From assembly GCA_903885605.1 (NCBI GenBank), contig CAISJD010000038.1, positions 1 through 32,447 of the forward strand: a stretch of 32,447 nucleotides of DNA. Direction: 5' to 3'. The stretch is from an uncultured Chthonomonas sp. (GTDB taxonomy: Bacteria > Armatimonadota > Chthonomonadetes > Chthonomonadales > CAJBBX01). The position numbers and the translations under genes were made by a program. Positions 7,081 through 15,593 of the stretch are shown here, piece by piece (within the stretch, counting starts at the first letter, position 1; every line of letters starts with the position of its first letter). The notes below the pieces were generated by a model that ran no database searches, was not told where the DNA came from, and saw nothing but the letters and a program-made list of their open reading frames with translations.

Positions 7081-8271
7081 CTACCGGGCGGCGGCGCCCT
7101 CCAGCAGCCACGCCTCGGTGAAGACGGCGTGCTTGATGGCCGAGCCGCCGTCGGGCGCCCCGTACCGGTACGTGGCATGGAGCGTTCCGTTGCGCGCCTG
7201 GATGACCGACGGGTAGCCGTACGACCCGGCGGCAGGCCCAGGCTCATCGCGCTCCAGATAGCGGGTGAGGCGCCACGTGCGGCCTTCGTCATCGGAGAGA
7301 TGCACCGCCAGGCGGTGGCGCCCGGACTCGGTGTCGTTGTTCACCAGGATCCACCGTCCGCTCGCGAGCCGTACCGCCTCGAGGCCCGCTCCCGGGTCGG
7401 GTACGTCGATGTCGCGGGGAGTGGTCCACGTGAGGCCCTGGTCGGCGGACTCCGCGGCCATGACGCGCTGGGGCGGCGGTCCGTTGTCGCGGAAGTATGC
7501 CGCCAGCGATCCGTCGCGCCGCTCCACCACACTGGGCTGCACGGCTCCGGCGCCGACGATGGGCCGGCTGCAACTCCACGCGCGGCCCTGGTCGTCGGAG
7601 AGGGCCATCATTGAGAAGTCGAAGCCGTCGGAGTAGAGCGGCAGGATGATGCGCCCCGAGCGCAGCGTGGTGGGGTGCGCGCGGGGCATCCAGCCCAGGC
7701 GCACAGAGAGCTTCCTATCTGCCTTGGCGCGAACGTCGGCGAGGTACCCGTCCAGCTTGGCCCGTTCCGCGGGACCAGCGGCGGCGCGGTAGGGCTCCCA
7801 GACGGCGGGTAGCGCGGCCTTCACCTGGGCGCCGAACGCCTCATCGGGCTTGAGCAGGACGACGGCCCGCATATCGAAGGCCGGAGAGCCGTTCCGCTGC
7901 ATGAAGCGCGAGGCGTCCCACTGGTTGAGCAATGCTGACTCCCACTGGTTGTCCAGGATCGTGGGCCAGAAGAGGAGCAGCCTCTTGTCGCGGGTGATGG
8001 TCATGCACGGGTTGCAGTCAGGGAACCCGCGCGTGTCGGCCATGAGGAACGGTGCGCTCCACTTGCCGGTTGAGGGGCTGAAGCGGGCGCCCATGATGAC
8101 GACGTCGTCAGCGGTCCGCTCGCCTGAGCCCCGGTACCAGCAGGCCAGCAGGCGGCCGTCCGGGCACTCCACGACGCAACTGCCGTGGTTGTGCTTCGGC
8201 TCGACCTGAGCGATCAGGTGGTACCTGGGCGGCGCTGCGGCCGGCTGGGCTGGGGCAAAGGCGAGCGGCAT
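7081..8271 (-). CDS. Sialidase-like BNR/Asp-box protein
   Basis: Six-bladed beta-propeller protein of the sialidase superfamily, 396 residues. Three clear Asp boxes (S-x-D-x-G-x-T/A-W) lie at residues 225-232, 275-282 and 326-333, spaced as propeller blades. Similar proteins are annotated as exo-alpha-sialidases, but real substrates are often unknown. I see no clear N-terminal arginine-triad context that proves sialic acid hydrolysis. The N-terminus is Ala/Pro-rich and lacks a convincing signal peptide, so it may be cytoplasmic, unusual for an extracellular sialidase. The ATG at 8271 has GGAG 6 nt upstream. It starts 10 nt after the oxidoreductase stop and precedes the transporter by 15 nt, so the three form an operon, probably for uptake and breakdown of a sugar derivative. 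Confidence 0.82.
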   Translation of the reverse strand: MPLAFAPAQPAAAPPRYHLIAQVEPKHNHGSCVVECPDGRLLACWYRGSGERTADDVVIMGARFSPSTGKWSAPFLMADTRGFPDCNPCMTITRDKRLLLFWPTILDNQWESALLNQWDASRFMQRNGSPAFDMRAVVLLKPDEAFGAQVKAALPAVWEPYRAAAGPAERAKLDGYLADVRAKADRKLSVRLGWMPRAHPTTLRSGRIILPLYSDGFDFSMMALSDDQGRAWSCSRPIVGAGAVQPSVVERRDGSLAAYFRDNGPPPQRVMAAESADQGLTWTTPRDIDVPDPGAGLEAVRLASGRWILVNNDTESGRHRLAVHLSDDEGRTWRLTRYLERDEPGPAAGSYGYPSVIQARNGTLHATYRYGAPDGGSAIKHAVFTEAWLLEGAAAR

Positions 8272-8280
8272 CGGATCCTC

Positions 8281-9315
8281 CTACAGGATGGCGTCCAGTT
8301 CGGCAAGCCGCACATGCTTGCCCGTGGCGGCCGCGTGGTCGAGGGCCAGGCAGACTTCGTGGGTCTTCACGGCGTCCGCCAGGTTCACGTGCGACTCCTT
8401 GCCCGTGAGAATGCAGTCGACGAAGTGGTCGATCTCTCCCTCGAACGGGTGGTGCGTCACGTCGCCGCTGTCGGGTCGGATCGTCGGCGTGTCCATCCAA
8501 CCGGTCTGCCCCGCGAAGAACTCCTTGGCGAAGATGCGGTTGTCGCGGATGGCGCCTTTGTCGCCCAGCAGGTCGATGTTCAGCGCGTAGGGGCACCGGA
8601 CGTCGAAGCTGGCCGAGACCTTGGCGATGGCGCCCGAGGCCATGCTCAGGATGCCCACCAGGTTCGTGTCGTACTCGTAGTCCGGGTTGATCTTGTTGGA
8701 GTAGGCGGCGACCTCCACCACCTCGTCGCCCGTCAGGTACCGCAGGGCATCGACCGCGTGGCAGCCCGCCGAGAGCAGCACAGAGCCGGCGATCTCCTTC
8801 TTCACGTTCCATTCGTACTGCCGGTACTGCGGCCCGATGTTGTGCCAGTAGTCGACCTCGGCGTAGAAGACCTTGCCGATGGCCTCCTTGTCCATCATGC
8901 TGCGAATCCACATGAACTCGGGGTTCCAGTGGAGCACGAAGCTGACGACGGTCTTGACGCCCGACACGCGCACCGCCTCGGCCATGGCGCGCAGCGAGGC
9001 CAGGTCGTTGGCGGCGGCCTTCTCGATGAGCACATGCTTGCCGGCCTGCGCCGCCGCGATCGTCTCGGCCGGGTGCTGGTTCGGCGGCGAGCAGAGGGAG
9101 ATCGCCTGCACCTTCGGGTCGGAGATCAGATCGTTGTAGTCCGACACGATCCGCACATCACCCAGCCCCATCTCGGATGCCATCTCGCGGGCCGCGTCCG
9201 GCCGCCGGCTGCAGAGCGCGGTGACCTGAGTGGCGGGGTTCTTCATGTAGGCCCGGATGTGCTCGGTCGAGACCCAGCCCAGGCCGTGTACGGCGACTCC
9301 CAGCGTATCTGCCAT
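8281..9315 (-). CDS. Gfo/Idh/MocA family NAD(P)-dependent oxidoreductase
   Basis: Sugar or cyclitol dehydrogenase-type oxidoreductase, 344 residues, normal length. The N-terminal Rossmann fold has GLGWVSTEH (residues 11-19). The family's EKP motif appears as EKA (98-100), with the catalytic-type Lys99 kept and Pro replaced by Ala. The C-terminal half has GCHAVDALRYL (184-194), matching the conserved His and Asp of the substrate site. Residues 253-262 (LGDKGAIRDN) match the family's beta-sheet domain. The ATG at 9315 has AGGAGG 7 nt upstream. First gene of the operon with the sialidase-like protein and transporter. The substrate is not predictable; the neighbours suggest a carbohydrate. Confidence 0.92.
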   Translation of the reverse strand: MADTLGVAVHGLGWVSTEHIRAYMKNPATQVTALCSRRPDAAREMASEMGLGDVRIVSDYNDLISDPKVQAISLCSPPNQHPAETIAAAQAGKHVLIEKAAANDLASLRAMAEAVRVSGVKTVVSFVLHWNPEFMWIRSMMDKEAIGKVFYAEVDYWHNIGPQYRQYEWNVKKEIAGSVLLSAGCHAVDALRYLTGDEVVEVAAYSNKINPDYEYDTNLVGILSMASGAIAKVSASFDVRCPYALNIDLLGDKGAIRDNRIFAKEFFAGQTGWMDTPTIRPDSGDVTHHPFEGEIDHFVDCILTGKESHVNLADAVKTHEVCLALDHAAATGKHVRLAELDAIL

Positions 9316-9466
9316 AGTCGTCCTCCTTCTCCCGACGCGCGCATGCGGTGATCGCCGCGGCGCGTCGGCGTTGCCTCATGTTTCGCCGCGCCGGGCCGCT
9401 CCTCCTCTGTCTGGTAGACTCAGCCGTGGCCAACCGGAGCCAAACCGGCCTTGATGGAGCGAAACC

Positions 9467-11425
9467 TTGGCGGATCAGCCTTCGCGCACACTCGACGTCC
9501 TACGCCAGTTGCGGGCGGCCTACCCTCGTACCCCCTTCCTTGCGCTGGGGCAGACGATCTGGTGGGACGAGCCCATGAAGGCGTCGCTGCTGGCATGCCT
9601 GCAGCAGGCGGGCCTGGGCGGCTCCATGGTGCTGGGGGTTCATGATACGGACTACTTCGCCAAGGCCCTGCTGGGCGGCGCCTCGGCGACCGGCTTCGAA
9701 CTGGTCCCGCACAATGACGGCTCAACGCGCGACCTCTGGTCGGCCGCCGGCGAGGTTTCGCGGCTCTTCGGCGCCGAGTGCGTGCCCACGCGCCACGACC
9801 TGCTGCGCCACGGCGTGCCGCTGCGCCGGCTGGCGGGCCGCGCTGAGTTACCGGGTGCGTTCATTGACGAGGTGACGGAGGCCTGGGGCTGGCGCGGCCT
9901 CGTCTATACCGGTTCGCGGGATGTGCTCGTGCGCGATATCCGGCTCAAGGATGTGGGCCCTGCGCTGAAGCAGCTCCTTGACTACGGGTTCGACGGCACA
10001 CTGGAGTGCCTGCCCGAGGAGCGCCGTCCCGCCGCTCGGCAGCTAGCCGATGGGCTGCTGGCCCGGTGCCGCGAGTTCTGCGAGAGCCGTCCCAATGCGA
10101 CCCTCACGGACCTGTACCGCTACGGCTATCCGATCCTGTTCGAGATGATGCTAGGCCACGCTCCGGCCAACGTCACGGTCACCGCCACGTCCGAGCTGCT
10201 GGCGTTTGGCCCTGCCCTGGTGGGCGCGCCGCGCTGGCGGCTCCTGGATGCGTTCCTGCGGCCGGCAACCCGGGCGGCGGCTCGGCGGGCCTACAACAGC
10301 GCGGTGGCCGGATCAGAGATGTACACGCTGGACCAGTTCGGCCTCGGGGCATTGCCCTTCGATGCTGTGATCCCCGGCGTGGGCCGCGGCACGCTGCGGG
10401 TTACCCTTCGCGCCGTCCACATCGACGCCAGGAAGCCTGTGCGCATCCGCACCGAAAGGCCCGTCGAGAGCGTCGAGGCGCTTGCCGAGTTGCTGGAGCG
10501 TCACTTCGGACCCGGTGTTGTGGTGGTTGGCAAGGCTGTGACGCTGGTCCTCATGCTCGCAGCCGAGCACCTGTTCGTCTTCAACGAGGAGGGCTCGGCC
10601 TACGTCTGCCGCACACGCAAGCTGAACCACCTGCTGCGCGAGGCCGGGATCCTGGTGCCCGTCCACCCACTGCTGCGCCTTCGATATGCCACCTGGGATG
10701 CCCTCGGCGCGGTCGACACATCCTTCAACCTGCCGGACCACATGGCCTCGGCATTTGGGACGCCTGCCGTCACGGCCGCGCGGTTCGCGCAGGGGTGGCG
10801 GGCGGCGCTCGACGGTCAGAAGGCGCTACTCGAGAAGCTGAAACGCACCAAGAGGCCACGGAAGCTGATGGCCTTCCTGGAGGCGAGCGAGGGGGCGCAG
10901 TGGGCCGAGATGCAGCGCGACTATGAAGAGGCCGCCAGGCAGCTGATGGATGTCTCCGCCGTGGCCGAGGCCGTCCGTACCCGTCTCCGCGCCCTGCAGG
11001 AACGTTGTCGGCAGGTGCGTCGCGAGCTCGACACCACCCAACTGCTGATGGGCGAGCACTTCCGGTCGACGCCGGTCTGGACGGATGAGGCCGTGGCCGC
11101 CCGCGGCGACTACGGCGCCTCTGTCGGGCGGCTCATCGCGGACCGCAATGCCCTTCGTGCGGACATCGCCAAGCATCGCCGAGCGTTGATGGAGCTGGAG
11201 CGGGGTCCCATGCCCGTGGCTGCGCGCCGGGCCATGCGCGACATAGAGGACCAGTCCGAGCTGGCCCGGCTGAGGCTGGTCCGCGGGGCGCTGATGATGA
11301 CCCGCGGTATGGTCCATGCGCAGCATCGGCCCGCGGCCTGGTGGTTCCCCATGGCGGACCCGAGCGGGAAGTGGTTCAGCGCGACCGTGGCGTCCATGGA
11401 CGCCTACACCGAGGGGCTGGTCTAG
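9467..11425 (+). CDS. Large protein of unknown function with C-terminal coiled coil
   Basis: 652 residues that I do not recognise. Codon use and composition match its neighbours and the frame is long and uninterrupted, so it is a real gene. The TTG at 9467 is the best start, with GGAG 7 nt upstream. The N-terminal part (about 1-200) looks like a soluble alpha/beta fold with notable stretches TPFLALGQTIWWDEPMK and VLGVHDTDYFAKALL. The middle (about 200-430) contains ELLAFGPALVGAPRWRLLDA and a hydrophobic VVVVGKAVTLVLMLAAEHL. Residues about 440-620 are rich in Glu, Arg, Leu and Ala in heptad-like spacing, probably a long coiled coil. The end is aromatic (AAWWFPMADPSGKWF). No signal peptide or clear membrane helix. 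It is transcribed alone, divergent from the oxidoreductase operon, and its stop overlaps that of the convergent acyl-reductase-like gene. Confidence 0.8.
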   Translation: MADQPSRTLDVLRQLRAAYPRTPFLALGQTIWWDEPMKASLLACLQQAGLGGSMVLGVHDTDYFAKALLGGASATGFELVPHNDGSTRDLWSAAGEVSRLFGAECVPTRHDLLRHGVPLRRLAGRAELPGAFIDEVTEAWGWRGLVYTGSRDVLVRDIRLKDVGPALKQLLDYGFDGTLECLPEERRPAARQLADGLLARCREFCESRPNATLTDLYRYGYPILFEMMLGHAPANVTVTATSELLAFGPALVGAPRWRLLDAFLRPATRAAARRAYNSAVAGSEMYTLDQFGLGALPFDAVIPGVGRGTLRVTLRAVHIDARKPVRIRTERPVESVEALAELLERHFGPGVVVVGKAVTLVLMLAAEHLFVFNEEGSAYVCRTRKLNHLLREAGILVPVHPLLRLRYATWDALGAVDTSFNLPDHMASAFGTPAVTAARFAQGWRAALDGQKALLEKLKRTKRPRKLMAFLEASEGAQWAEMQRDYEEAARQLMDVSAVAEAVRTRLRALQERCRQVRRELDTTQLLMGEHFRSTPVWTDEAVAARGDYGASVGRLIADRNALRADIAKHRRALMELERGPMPVAARRAMRDIEDQSELARLRLVRGALMMTRGMVHAQHRPAAWWFPMADPSGKWFSATVASMDAYTEGLV

Positions 11426-12540
11426 GCGCCCGGCTCGTCGGGCAGAGCCTGCCGGCCGGCGCGGGCGCGGATCGCCGCGATCTCGCCCTCCTCAACGGCG
11501 CGCTCGAAAGAGCGGAACCCGGCGAGCCGGAAACCGTGCCTGTCGCAGATCTCGCTGATCTCGGCGACTTGACCCACGTTCACGTCCTTGCCCAGCGTGA
11601 AGCTCTCCATGCGCCCTTCCAGCGTCAGCGCCATGGTCTCCGACATGCACGCATAGGCCGTGCCGGGCGGGAAGCCGAAGCTGAAGTGGCGGCCGGAACT
11701 GAGGCTGGTGCATGCCACAGGTCCGGGCACCTGGACGACGCCGCCCTCGATGATGAGCACATCGTCCCGTTCCCGGGCCACGCTCACGCTCACATCCCTG
11801 GGCCGCGCCACGTCGCAGACCACAGCCCCGCGCTTGATATGCTGGGGCTGCACGATGGCCTCGGCGGCGCTGCTCACCGCGATCACGATGTCGGCGTCGC
11901 GCAGGCCCGCGGCGATATCGGTGGTCTGGCTCACCTGCGCACGGGCGCCGGGCGCCAGCCGCTCTTGCAGCGCCGCTAGCTTGTCAGTCGAGCGGCCGAT
12001 GAGGACCACGTGCGCCACGTCCCGTGCGAGCACCTCGGCGCAGGTGGCTCCCACGGAGCCGGTGGCGCCGATGACGGCGGCGGTGGCTTCCGACGGCCGG
12101 ATGCCCATGAGGCGCGCGCCCCGCTCGGCTCCGCGGAGTGCTGTGGCCACCGTGTAGCTGTTGCCGGTGGTCACGGCAATGGAGAGGCGCTTGGAGAGGG
12201 CAATTCCGCCGTCACCCACCACCGAGGTGAAGGCGCCCAGGCCCACCAGGCCGCAGCCCAACTCCTCGGCGATGTGGCCGCACTTCTCGAGCTTGTCGTA
12301 GACCTGCTCCACGGGCAACGTGAGGAACTGCCTCGGCGTGAAGGGGCAGGCGATGAACCAGCCCTCGGTCTCGGCGCCGGTGGCCGATCGAATGCCGGTG
12401 ATATGGGCCACGGCCATGGGGTCGCGCTTGGCGAATATCCACTCGACGGCGCGCTCGGGGAGCATCTTGGCGATGGGATACCGCCGCGCGACGTCCCGCC
12501 GTGCGTTCAGGGGATGGATGATGAATGCGAACTTGCCCAT
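11422..12540 (-). CDS. Acyl-ACP reductase-like / COG5322 dehydrogenase
   Basis: Homologue of the cyanobacterial long-chain acyl-ACP reductase (AAR), the enzyme that makes fatty aldehydes for alkane synthesis. Family members outside cyanobacteria are often labelled shikimate dehydrogenase or predicted amino acid dehydrogenase (COG5322). 372 residues against about 340 in AAR. Matching blocks: GLGAFTSVV (AAR: ALGGFTSII), TTGNSYTVA (TTGNTHTAY), the Rossmann loop GATGSVGA (158-165), IIEGGVVQVPG, and AYACMSETMALTLEG, in which C298 falls where AAR has its acyl-accepting cysteine. All of this is from memory of the AAR sequence, not an alignment run. ATG at 12540. It follows the quinate-dehydrogenase-like gene by 51 nt, on the same strand. 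No aldehyde deformylating oxygenase lies in the window, so an alkane product is not supported. The true substrate is unknown. Confidence 0.82.
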   Translation of the reverse strand: MGKFAFIIHPLNARRDVARRYPIAKMLPERAVEWIFAKRDPMAVAHITGIRSATGAETEGWFIACPFTPRQFLTLPVEQVYDKLEKCGHIAEELGCGLVGLGAFTSVVGDGGIALSKRLSIAVTTGNSYTVATALRGAERGARLMGIRPSEATAAVIGATGSVGATCAEVLARDVAHVVLIGRSTDKLAALQERLAPGARAQVSQTTDIAAGLRDADIVIAVSSAAEAIVQPQHIKRGAVVCDVARPRDVSVSVARERDDVLIIEGGVVQVPGPVACTSLSSGRHFSFGFPPGTAYACMSETMALTLEGRMESFTLGKDVNVGQVAEISEICDRHGFRLAGFRSFERAVEEGEIAAIRARAGRQALPDEPGA

Positions 12541-12591
12541 GGTTGGACGGAACGGGGGTGGCTGGCAGCGACGCCTTGGAGCCTGCCGGTC

Positions 12592-13506
12592 CTATACCTC
12601 CAGCGATTGGACGCTCGGCGTCCAGCCCAGACGGGTCAGTGTACCCAGATAGTCCTCGGTGGTCAACTCACCAGGACGCTTGCCCAGCACGGCCACCAGG
12701 GCCGCCTCCATCACATTGGTGGCGAAAGCGACGCCTCCGATCTCCGGCGTCGTGGTGATCAGCAGCTTTGCGCCGCGTTGCCGAAGCAACTCGGTTTCGT
12801 CGGCCCGGCTCGACTGCGTGAGGATGATCTTGCCGTCCAGGCGCTCCGGCATGTATCGGCGGATGATATGCCAGTCCCCGGCGATGACGTCTGCCTCGGC
12901 GAAGAGATGCCCGTACTTGGGCGTGTTCCGGTCCTGTTTGTCGCCGGTGGGGTAGAGCCAAGCAATCGGCATTCGAACCACAACGGGCAGCGCCACGGCG
13001 GCAAGCCGCTGCAGCCCGGCCCAGCTTCGGACGGCGATGGGTACCCCGAGGCCGAAGGCAAGGTCGCCGAAGACGATGGAGCGAGCTCGCGAGGCCAGGG
13101 CCTCGGCCATGCCGAAGCGGTCGACCCCTGCCACCAGCAGCACGCGCAACTTCCCGAAGTCCACGATGCCCTGATCCTGCAGGTAGGCGACCGTGGCGCG
13201 CTCCAGTGTGTGCTTGAGGCCGCTTCCGTCGACCCAGGGCGTTATGCGTGCCGGCTCCATGAGCGCCAGCGTTTCGCGGAAGGCATAGCGGCGCGTGCCG
13301 GCGTGGAGGTAGGCGTCGGTTCCGCCGATGCCGAAACAATCGACCTTGCCGTCCAACTCGGCCAACGTTGCCTGGAAGCGGTCCTTGCTGCCGTCGGTGC
13401 CGCGCCGCTCTATCATGAGCGGGACGCCCAGCATCTCGGTCTGGGCCGTCTTGTCGCGTCTGGAGGTTCCCAGGCTCACGCTTACGACCCTTTTCGTCGC
13501 TGCCAT
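12592..13506 (-). CDS. 'Quinate 5-dehydrogenase' family protein of uncertain function
   Basis: 304 residues. It resembles proteins that automatic pipelines name quinate 5-dehydrogenase in Clostridia and some environmental phyla, with the start KRVVSVSLGTSRRDKT, then FGIGGTDAYLHAGTRRYAF and PWVDGSGLKHTLER. I see no classical glycine-rich Rossmann loop, so the enzymatic name is weakly founded. The ATG at 13506 has GGAGG 7 nt upstream. The frame stays open upstream to 13611 inside the ABC-F gene, which I treat as chance. It begins 16 nt after the ABC-F stop and lies directly before the AAR-like gene. The same pairing is one I recall from other bacteria, which suggests the two act together. Substrate and pathway are unknown. 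Confidence 0.75.
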   Translation of the reverse strand: MAATKRVVSVSLGTSRRDKTAQTEMLGVPLMIERRGTDGSKDRFQATLAELDGKVDCFGIGGTDAYLHAGTRRYAFRETLALMEPARITPWVDGSGLKHTLERATVAYLQDQGIVDFGKLRVLLVAGVDRFGMAEALASRARSIVFGDLAFGLGVPIAVRSWAGLQRLAAVALPVVVRMPIAWLYPTGDKQDRNTPKYGHLFAEADVIAGDWHIIRRYMPERLDGKIILTQSSRADETELLRQRGAKLLITTTPEIGGVAFATNVMEAALVAVLGKRPGELTTEDYLGTLTRLGWTPSVQSLEV

Positions 13507-13522
13507 GGCGTCGGCCTCCCTG

Positions 13523-15454
13523 CTACTGCGTGGCTCCCAGCGCCTCGCCGCGTTGGGAGGCTTCCTCCCACGAGGCCATGGCCGCTTCCAGCCGGACCTG
13601 CACGTCGGCATGGTCCTGGGAGAGTTTCACGATGTCGTCCTGCGGCGTCGGCGTGGAGAGCGTCTCCTCGATCCGCAGGAGGAGGTCCTCCATCTCGGCC
13701 ACCAGGGCCTCGGCCGAGGCGATGTCCTTCAGGGCTTGGCGGCGTGCGCGGGATAGCTCGAACGAGTTCATGCCGTGCGTGGCGGAGGGCTTGACGGGAT
13801 CCGGCGCGGCAGCCCTGGCCGGTGTGGCGGCGCCCTCGGCTTCTTGCTCGCAAGCCGAGCGGAAGGTGGAGTAGGGGCCGTCGAAGAGGCGCGCCGAGCC
13901 GCGGGCGATCTCGAGCGTCAGGTCCGTGACGCTGTCGAGCAGGTAGCGGTCGTGCGATGCCAGGATCAGCGTTCCGCCATACTCGGCCAGCATCTCGGTC
14001 AGGGCGTGCCTGGCGGCCAGGTCGAGATGGTTGGTCGGTTCGTCCAGCACCAGCAGGTTCGGCTCCGCGAGCACGAGTTGCGCCAGCACCAGCCGGTTCT
14101 TCTCGCCTCCGGATAGCGCGCTCACTCGCCGACCCACATCATCACCGGTGAAGAGGAACCGCGCCAGGAAGCCGCGCGCCTCGCCCGGGGTCAGCGTGGA
14201 GCCGCTCTGGATGGTCTCCAGCAGCGTCCACTCGCCGTTCAGGTCGGAGGCCTCCTGGGCGAAGTAGCCGACCCGCACGCCGGCGCCCAGCCGCACGGAA
14301 CCGGCTGAGGCCGTTTCGAGACCCAGCATGGTGCGCAGGAAGGTGGACTTCCCGGAGCCGTTCGGCCCGACGATGCCCAGCCGCTGCCCGCGTTCCACGA
14401 GCAGGTTCACATCCTGGAAAAGCGCTCGGTCGCCGAAGCTCTTGGCCAGCCGGTCCACGATGACGACCTCTTCGCCGCTCCGGTTGCGCTCGGAGATCTT
14501 CAGGCGGAGCTCCTTGGCGGCGGGCGGGCGTGTGACCCCGTTGCGGCGAATCTTGTCGGCCGCCTTGAGCCGGCTCCAAGCCATGTTGCGGTTCTGGCCG
14601 GCCTTATTGCGCCGCCAGAAGGCCTCCAGCCGCTCGATCTCCTGCTGCTGCCTGCCGAAGGTCTCCTCCTGCAGGCGCCGCTGCTCGGACTTCTGCTCCC
14701 AGTAGGCGCTGAAGTTGCCGGTGAAGAAGCTGATGCGAGATTCCTCGATCTCGGCCACCGTGCGCACGGTCTGATCCAGAAAGTAGCGGTCGTGGGAGAC
14801 GAGGATGACCGCGCCGCCGAAGTCGCGCAGGAAGCCCTCCAGCCACTCGGTGGCTTGCAGGTCGAGGTGGTTCGTGGGCTCGTCGAGCAGGAGCACGTCG
14901 GGTCCGCTCAGCAGGAGCCGGGCCAGCGCCAGCCGCGTCTTCTCGCCGCCGGAGAGGGAGCAGGTCTTCTTGTCGTGGGTCTTGCGGGGAAAACCCATAC
15001 GCTCAAGCACAACGCCGATGTCCCTCAGGTTGTCGTAGCCGCCCATGGCGTCGAAACGGTCGCGCAGGAGGCCGTACTCCTCCATGGCGGACTCGACGGA
15101 GGCGGCGTCCTGCACTCGCTCCCCGTGGGCCATGGCGTGCTCCAGCTCGCGGAACCTTCGCTCCATGGCCAGCACGGGCGCAAAGGCGTCCTCGGCCTCC
15201 TGATAGACCGTGCGGCCCCGCTCCACCATCTGCTCCTGGCGAAGGTAGCCCCGGCGGATGCCGCGTGCGAAAGTGGCCGAGCCGCGGTCGGGCTCCAGGT
15301 CGCCGTTCAGGATGCGGAGCAGCGTGGTCTTGCCCGTGCCGTTGCGGCCGACGAGGCCGATCTTCTGCCGCCACTCGAGACGGAACGAGACGTCCACCAG
15401 TATGGGGGTGGCGCCGTAGAACTTCTCGATCTCGCGGACGGTCAGCAGGCTCAT
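13523..15454 (-). CDS. ABC-F family ATPase (ribosome-associated type)
   Basis: Soluble tandem ABC ATPase without membrane domains, 643 residues. ABC-F proteins bind the ribosomal E site and act in translation, resistance or stalling relief. First cassette: GRNGTGKT (36-43), LSGGEKTRLALARLL (167-181), LLLDEPTNHLD (188-198). Second cassette: GPNGSGKST (363-371), LSGGEKNRLVLAQLV (447-461), LVLDEPTNHLD (468-478). The inter-domain linker (about 255-320) is long and charged, the P-site tRNA interaction motif region. A C-terminal coiled coil (about 560-630) resembles the Uup/YdiF group. The ATG at 15454 starts the first cassette. The frame runs on to 15739 across the purA promoter and is not used. 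No resistance phenotype can be inferred. Its operon partners downstream are the quinate-dehydrogenase-like and AAR-like genes. Confidence 0.93.
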   Translation of the reverse strand: MSLLTVREIEKFYGATPILVDVSFRLEWRQKIGLVGRNGTGKTTLLRILNGDLEPDRGSATFARGIRRGYLRQEQMVERGRTVYQEAEDAFAPVLAMERRFRELEHAMAHGERVQDAASVESAMEEYGLLRDRFDAMGGYDNLRDIGVVLERMGFPRKTHDKKTCSLSGGEKTRLALARLLLSGPDVLLLDEPTNHLDLQATEWLEGFLRDFGGAVILVSHDRYFLDQTVRTVAEIEESRISFFTGNFSAYWEQKSEQRRLQEETFGRQQQEIERLEAFWRRNKAGQNRNMAWSRLKAADKIRRNGVTRPPAAKELRLKISERNRSGEEVVIVDRLAKSFGDRALFQDVNLLVERGQRLGIVGPNGSGKSTFLRTMLGLETASAGSVRLGAGVRVGYFAQEASDLNGEWTLLETIQSGSTLTPGEARGFLARFLFTGDDVGRRVSALSGGEKNRLVLAQLVLAEPNLLVLDEPTNHLDLAARHALTEMLAEYGGTLILASHDRYLLDSVTDLTLEIARGSARLFDGPYSTFRSACEQEAEGAATPARAAAPDPVKPSATHGMNSFELSRARRQALKDIASAEALVAEMEDLLLRIEETLSTPTPQDDIVKLSQDHADVQVRLEAAMASWEEASQRGEALGATQ

Positions 15455-15476
15455 GGCGGCGCTATTGTACCTGCGG

Positions 15477-15492
15477 CCGGCGCCGGCGCCGG
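15477..15492. repeat. 16-bp GC-only perfect palindrome between divergent genes
   Basis: CCGGCGCCGGCGCCGG reads the same on both strands and lies 23 bp upstream of the ABC-F start, in the divergent region with purA. It may be an operator or a cruciform, but alternating GCC/GGC runs arise easily in DNA this GC-rich. Confidence 0.4.
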
Positions 15493-15517
15493 GACGGGCC
15501 CAGGCGGGTCGTTCATG

Positions 15518-15523
15518 TATAAT
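15518..15523 (+). promoter_or_regulatory. -10 box likely belonging to purA
   Basis: A perfect TATAAT on the plus strand, 70 bp upstream of the purA start, stands out in this GC-rich gap. No good -35 lies 16-18 bp upstream, so the promoter may be activator dependent. Transcription would start near 15530, leaving a leader of about 64 nt. Confidence 0.45.
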
Positions 15524-15593
15524 GGTGAGGTTCGATGGACGATTTCTGCGGGCAGGCCCTCTGGGCGCCTGAACCGCGTAGGGGAGGTATGCC

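Noticed and set aside
8281..9315. The altered EKP motif of the oxidoreductase as a sign of a dead enzyme
   Set aside because: The key Lys is kept and only the following Pro is replaced by Ala, which occurs in active members. The His and Asp motif is intact.
9467..11425. The unknown 652-residue protein as bacillithiol enzyme BshC
   Set aside because: The layout (soluble core plus coiled coil) is similar in outline, but I could not match the BshC core motifs, so I do not assign it.
12010..13794. A 594-codon plus-strand open frame across the acyl-reductase-like, quinate-dehydrogenase-like and ABC-F genes
   Set aside because: It spans three well-supported genes on the other strand and their gaps. 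Its composition is low in hydrophobic structure and typical of shadow frames.
15589..15593. ATG 5 nt before the purA GTG as the true start
   Set aside because: It is in another frame and would not give the conserved PurA N-terminus.
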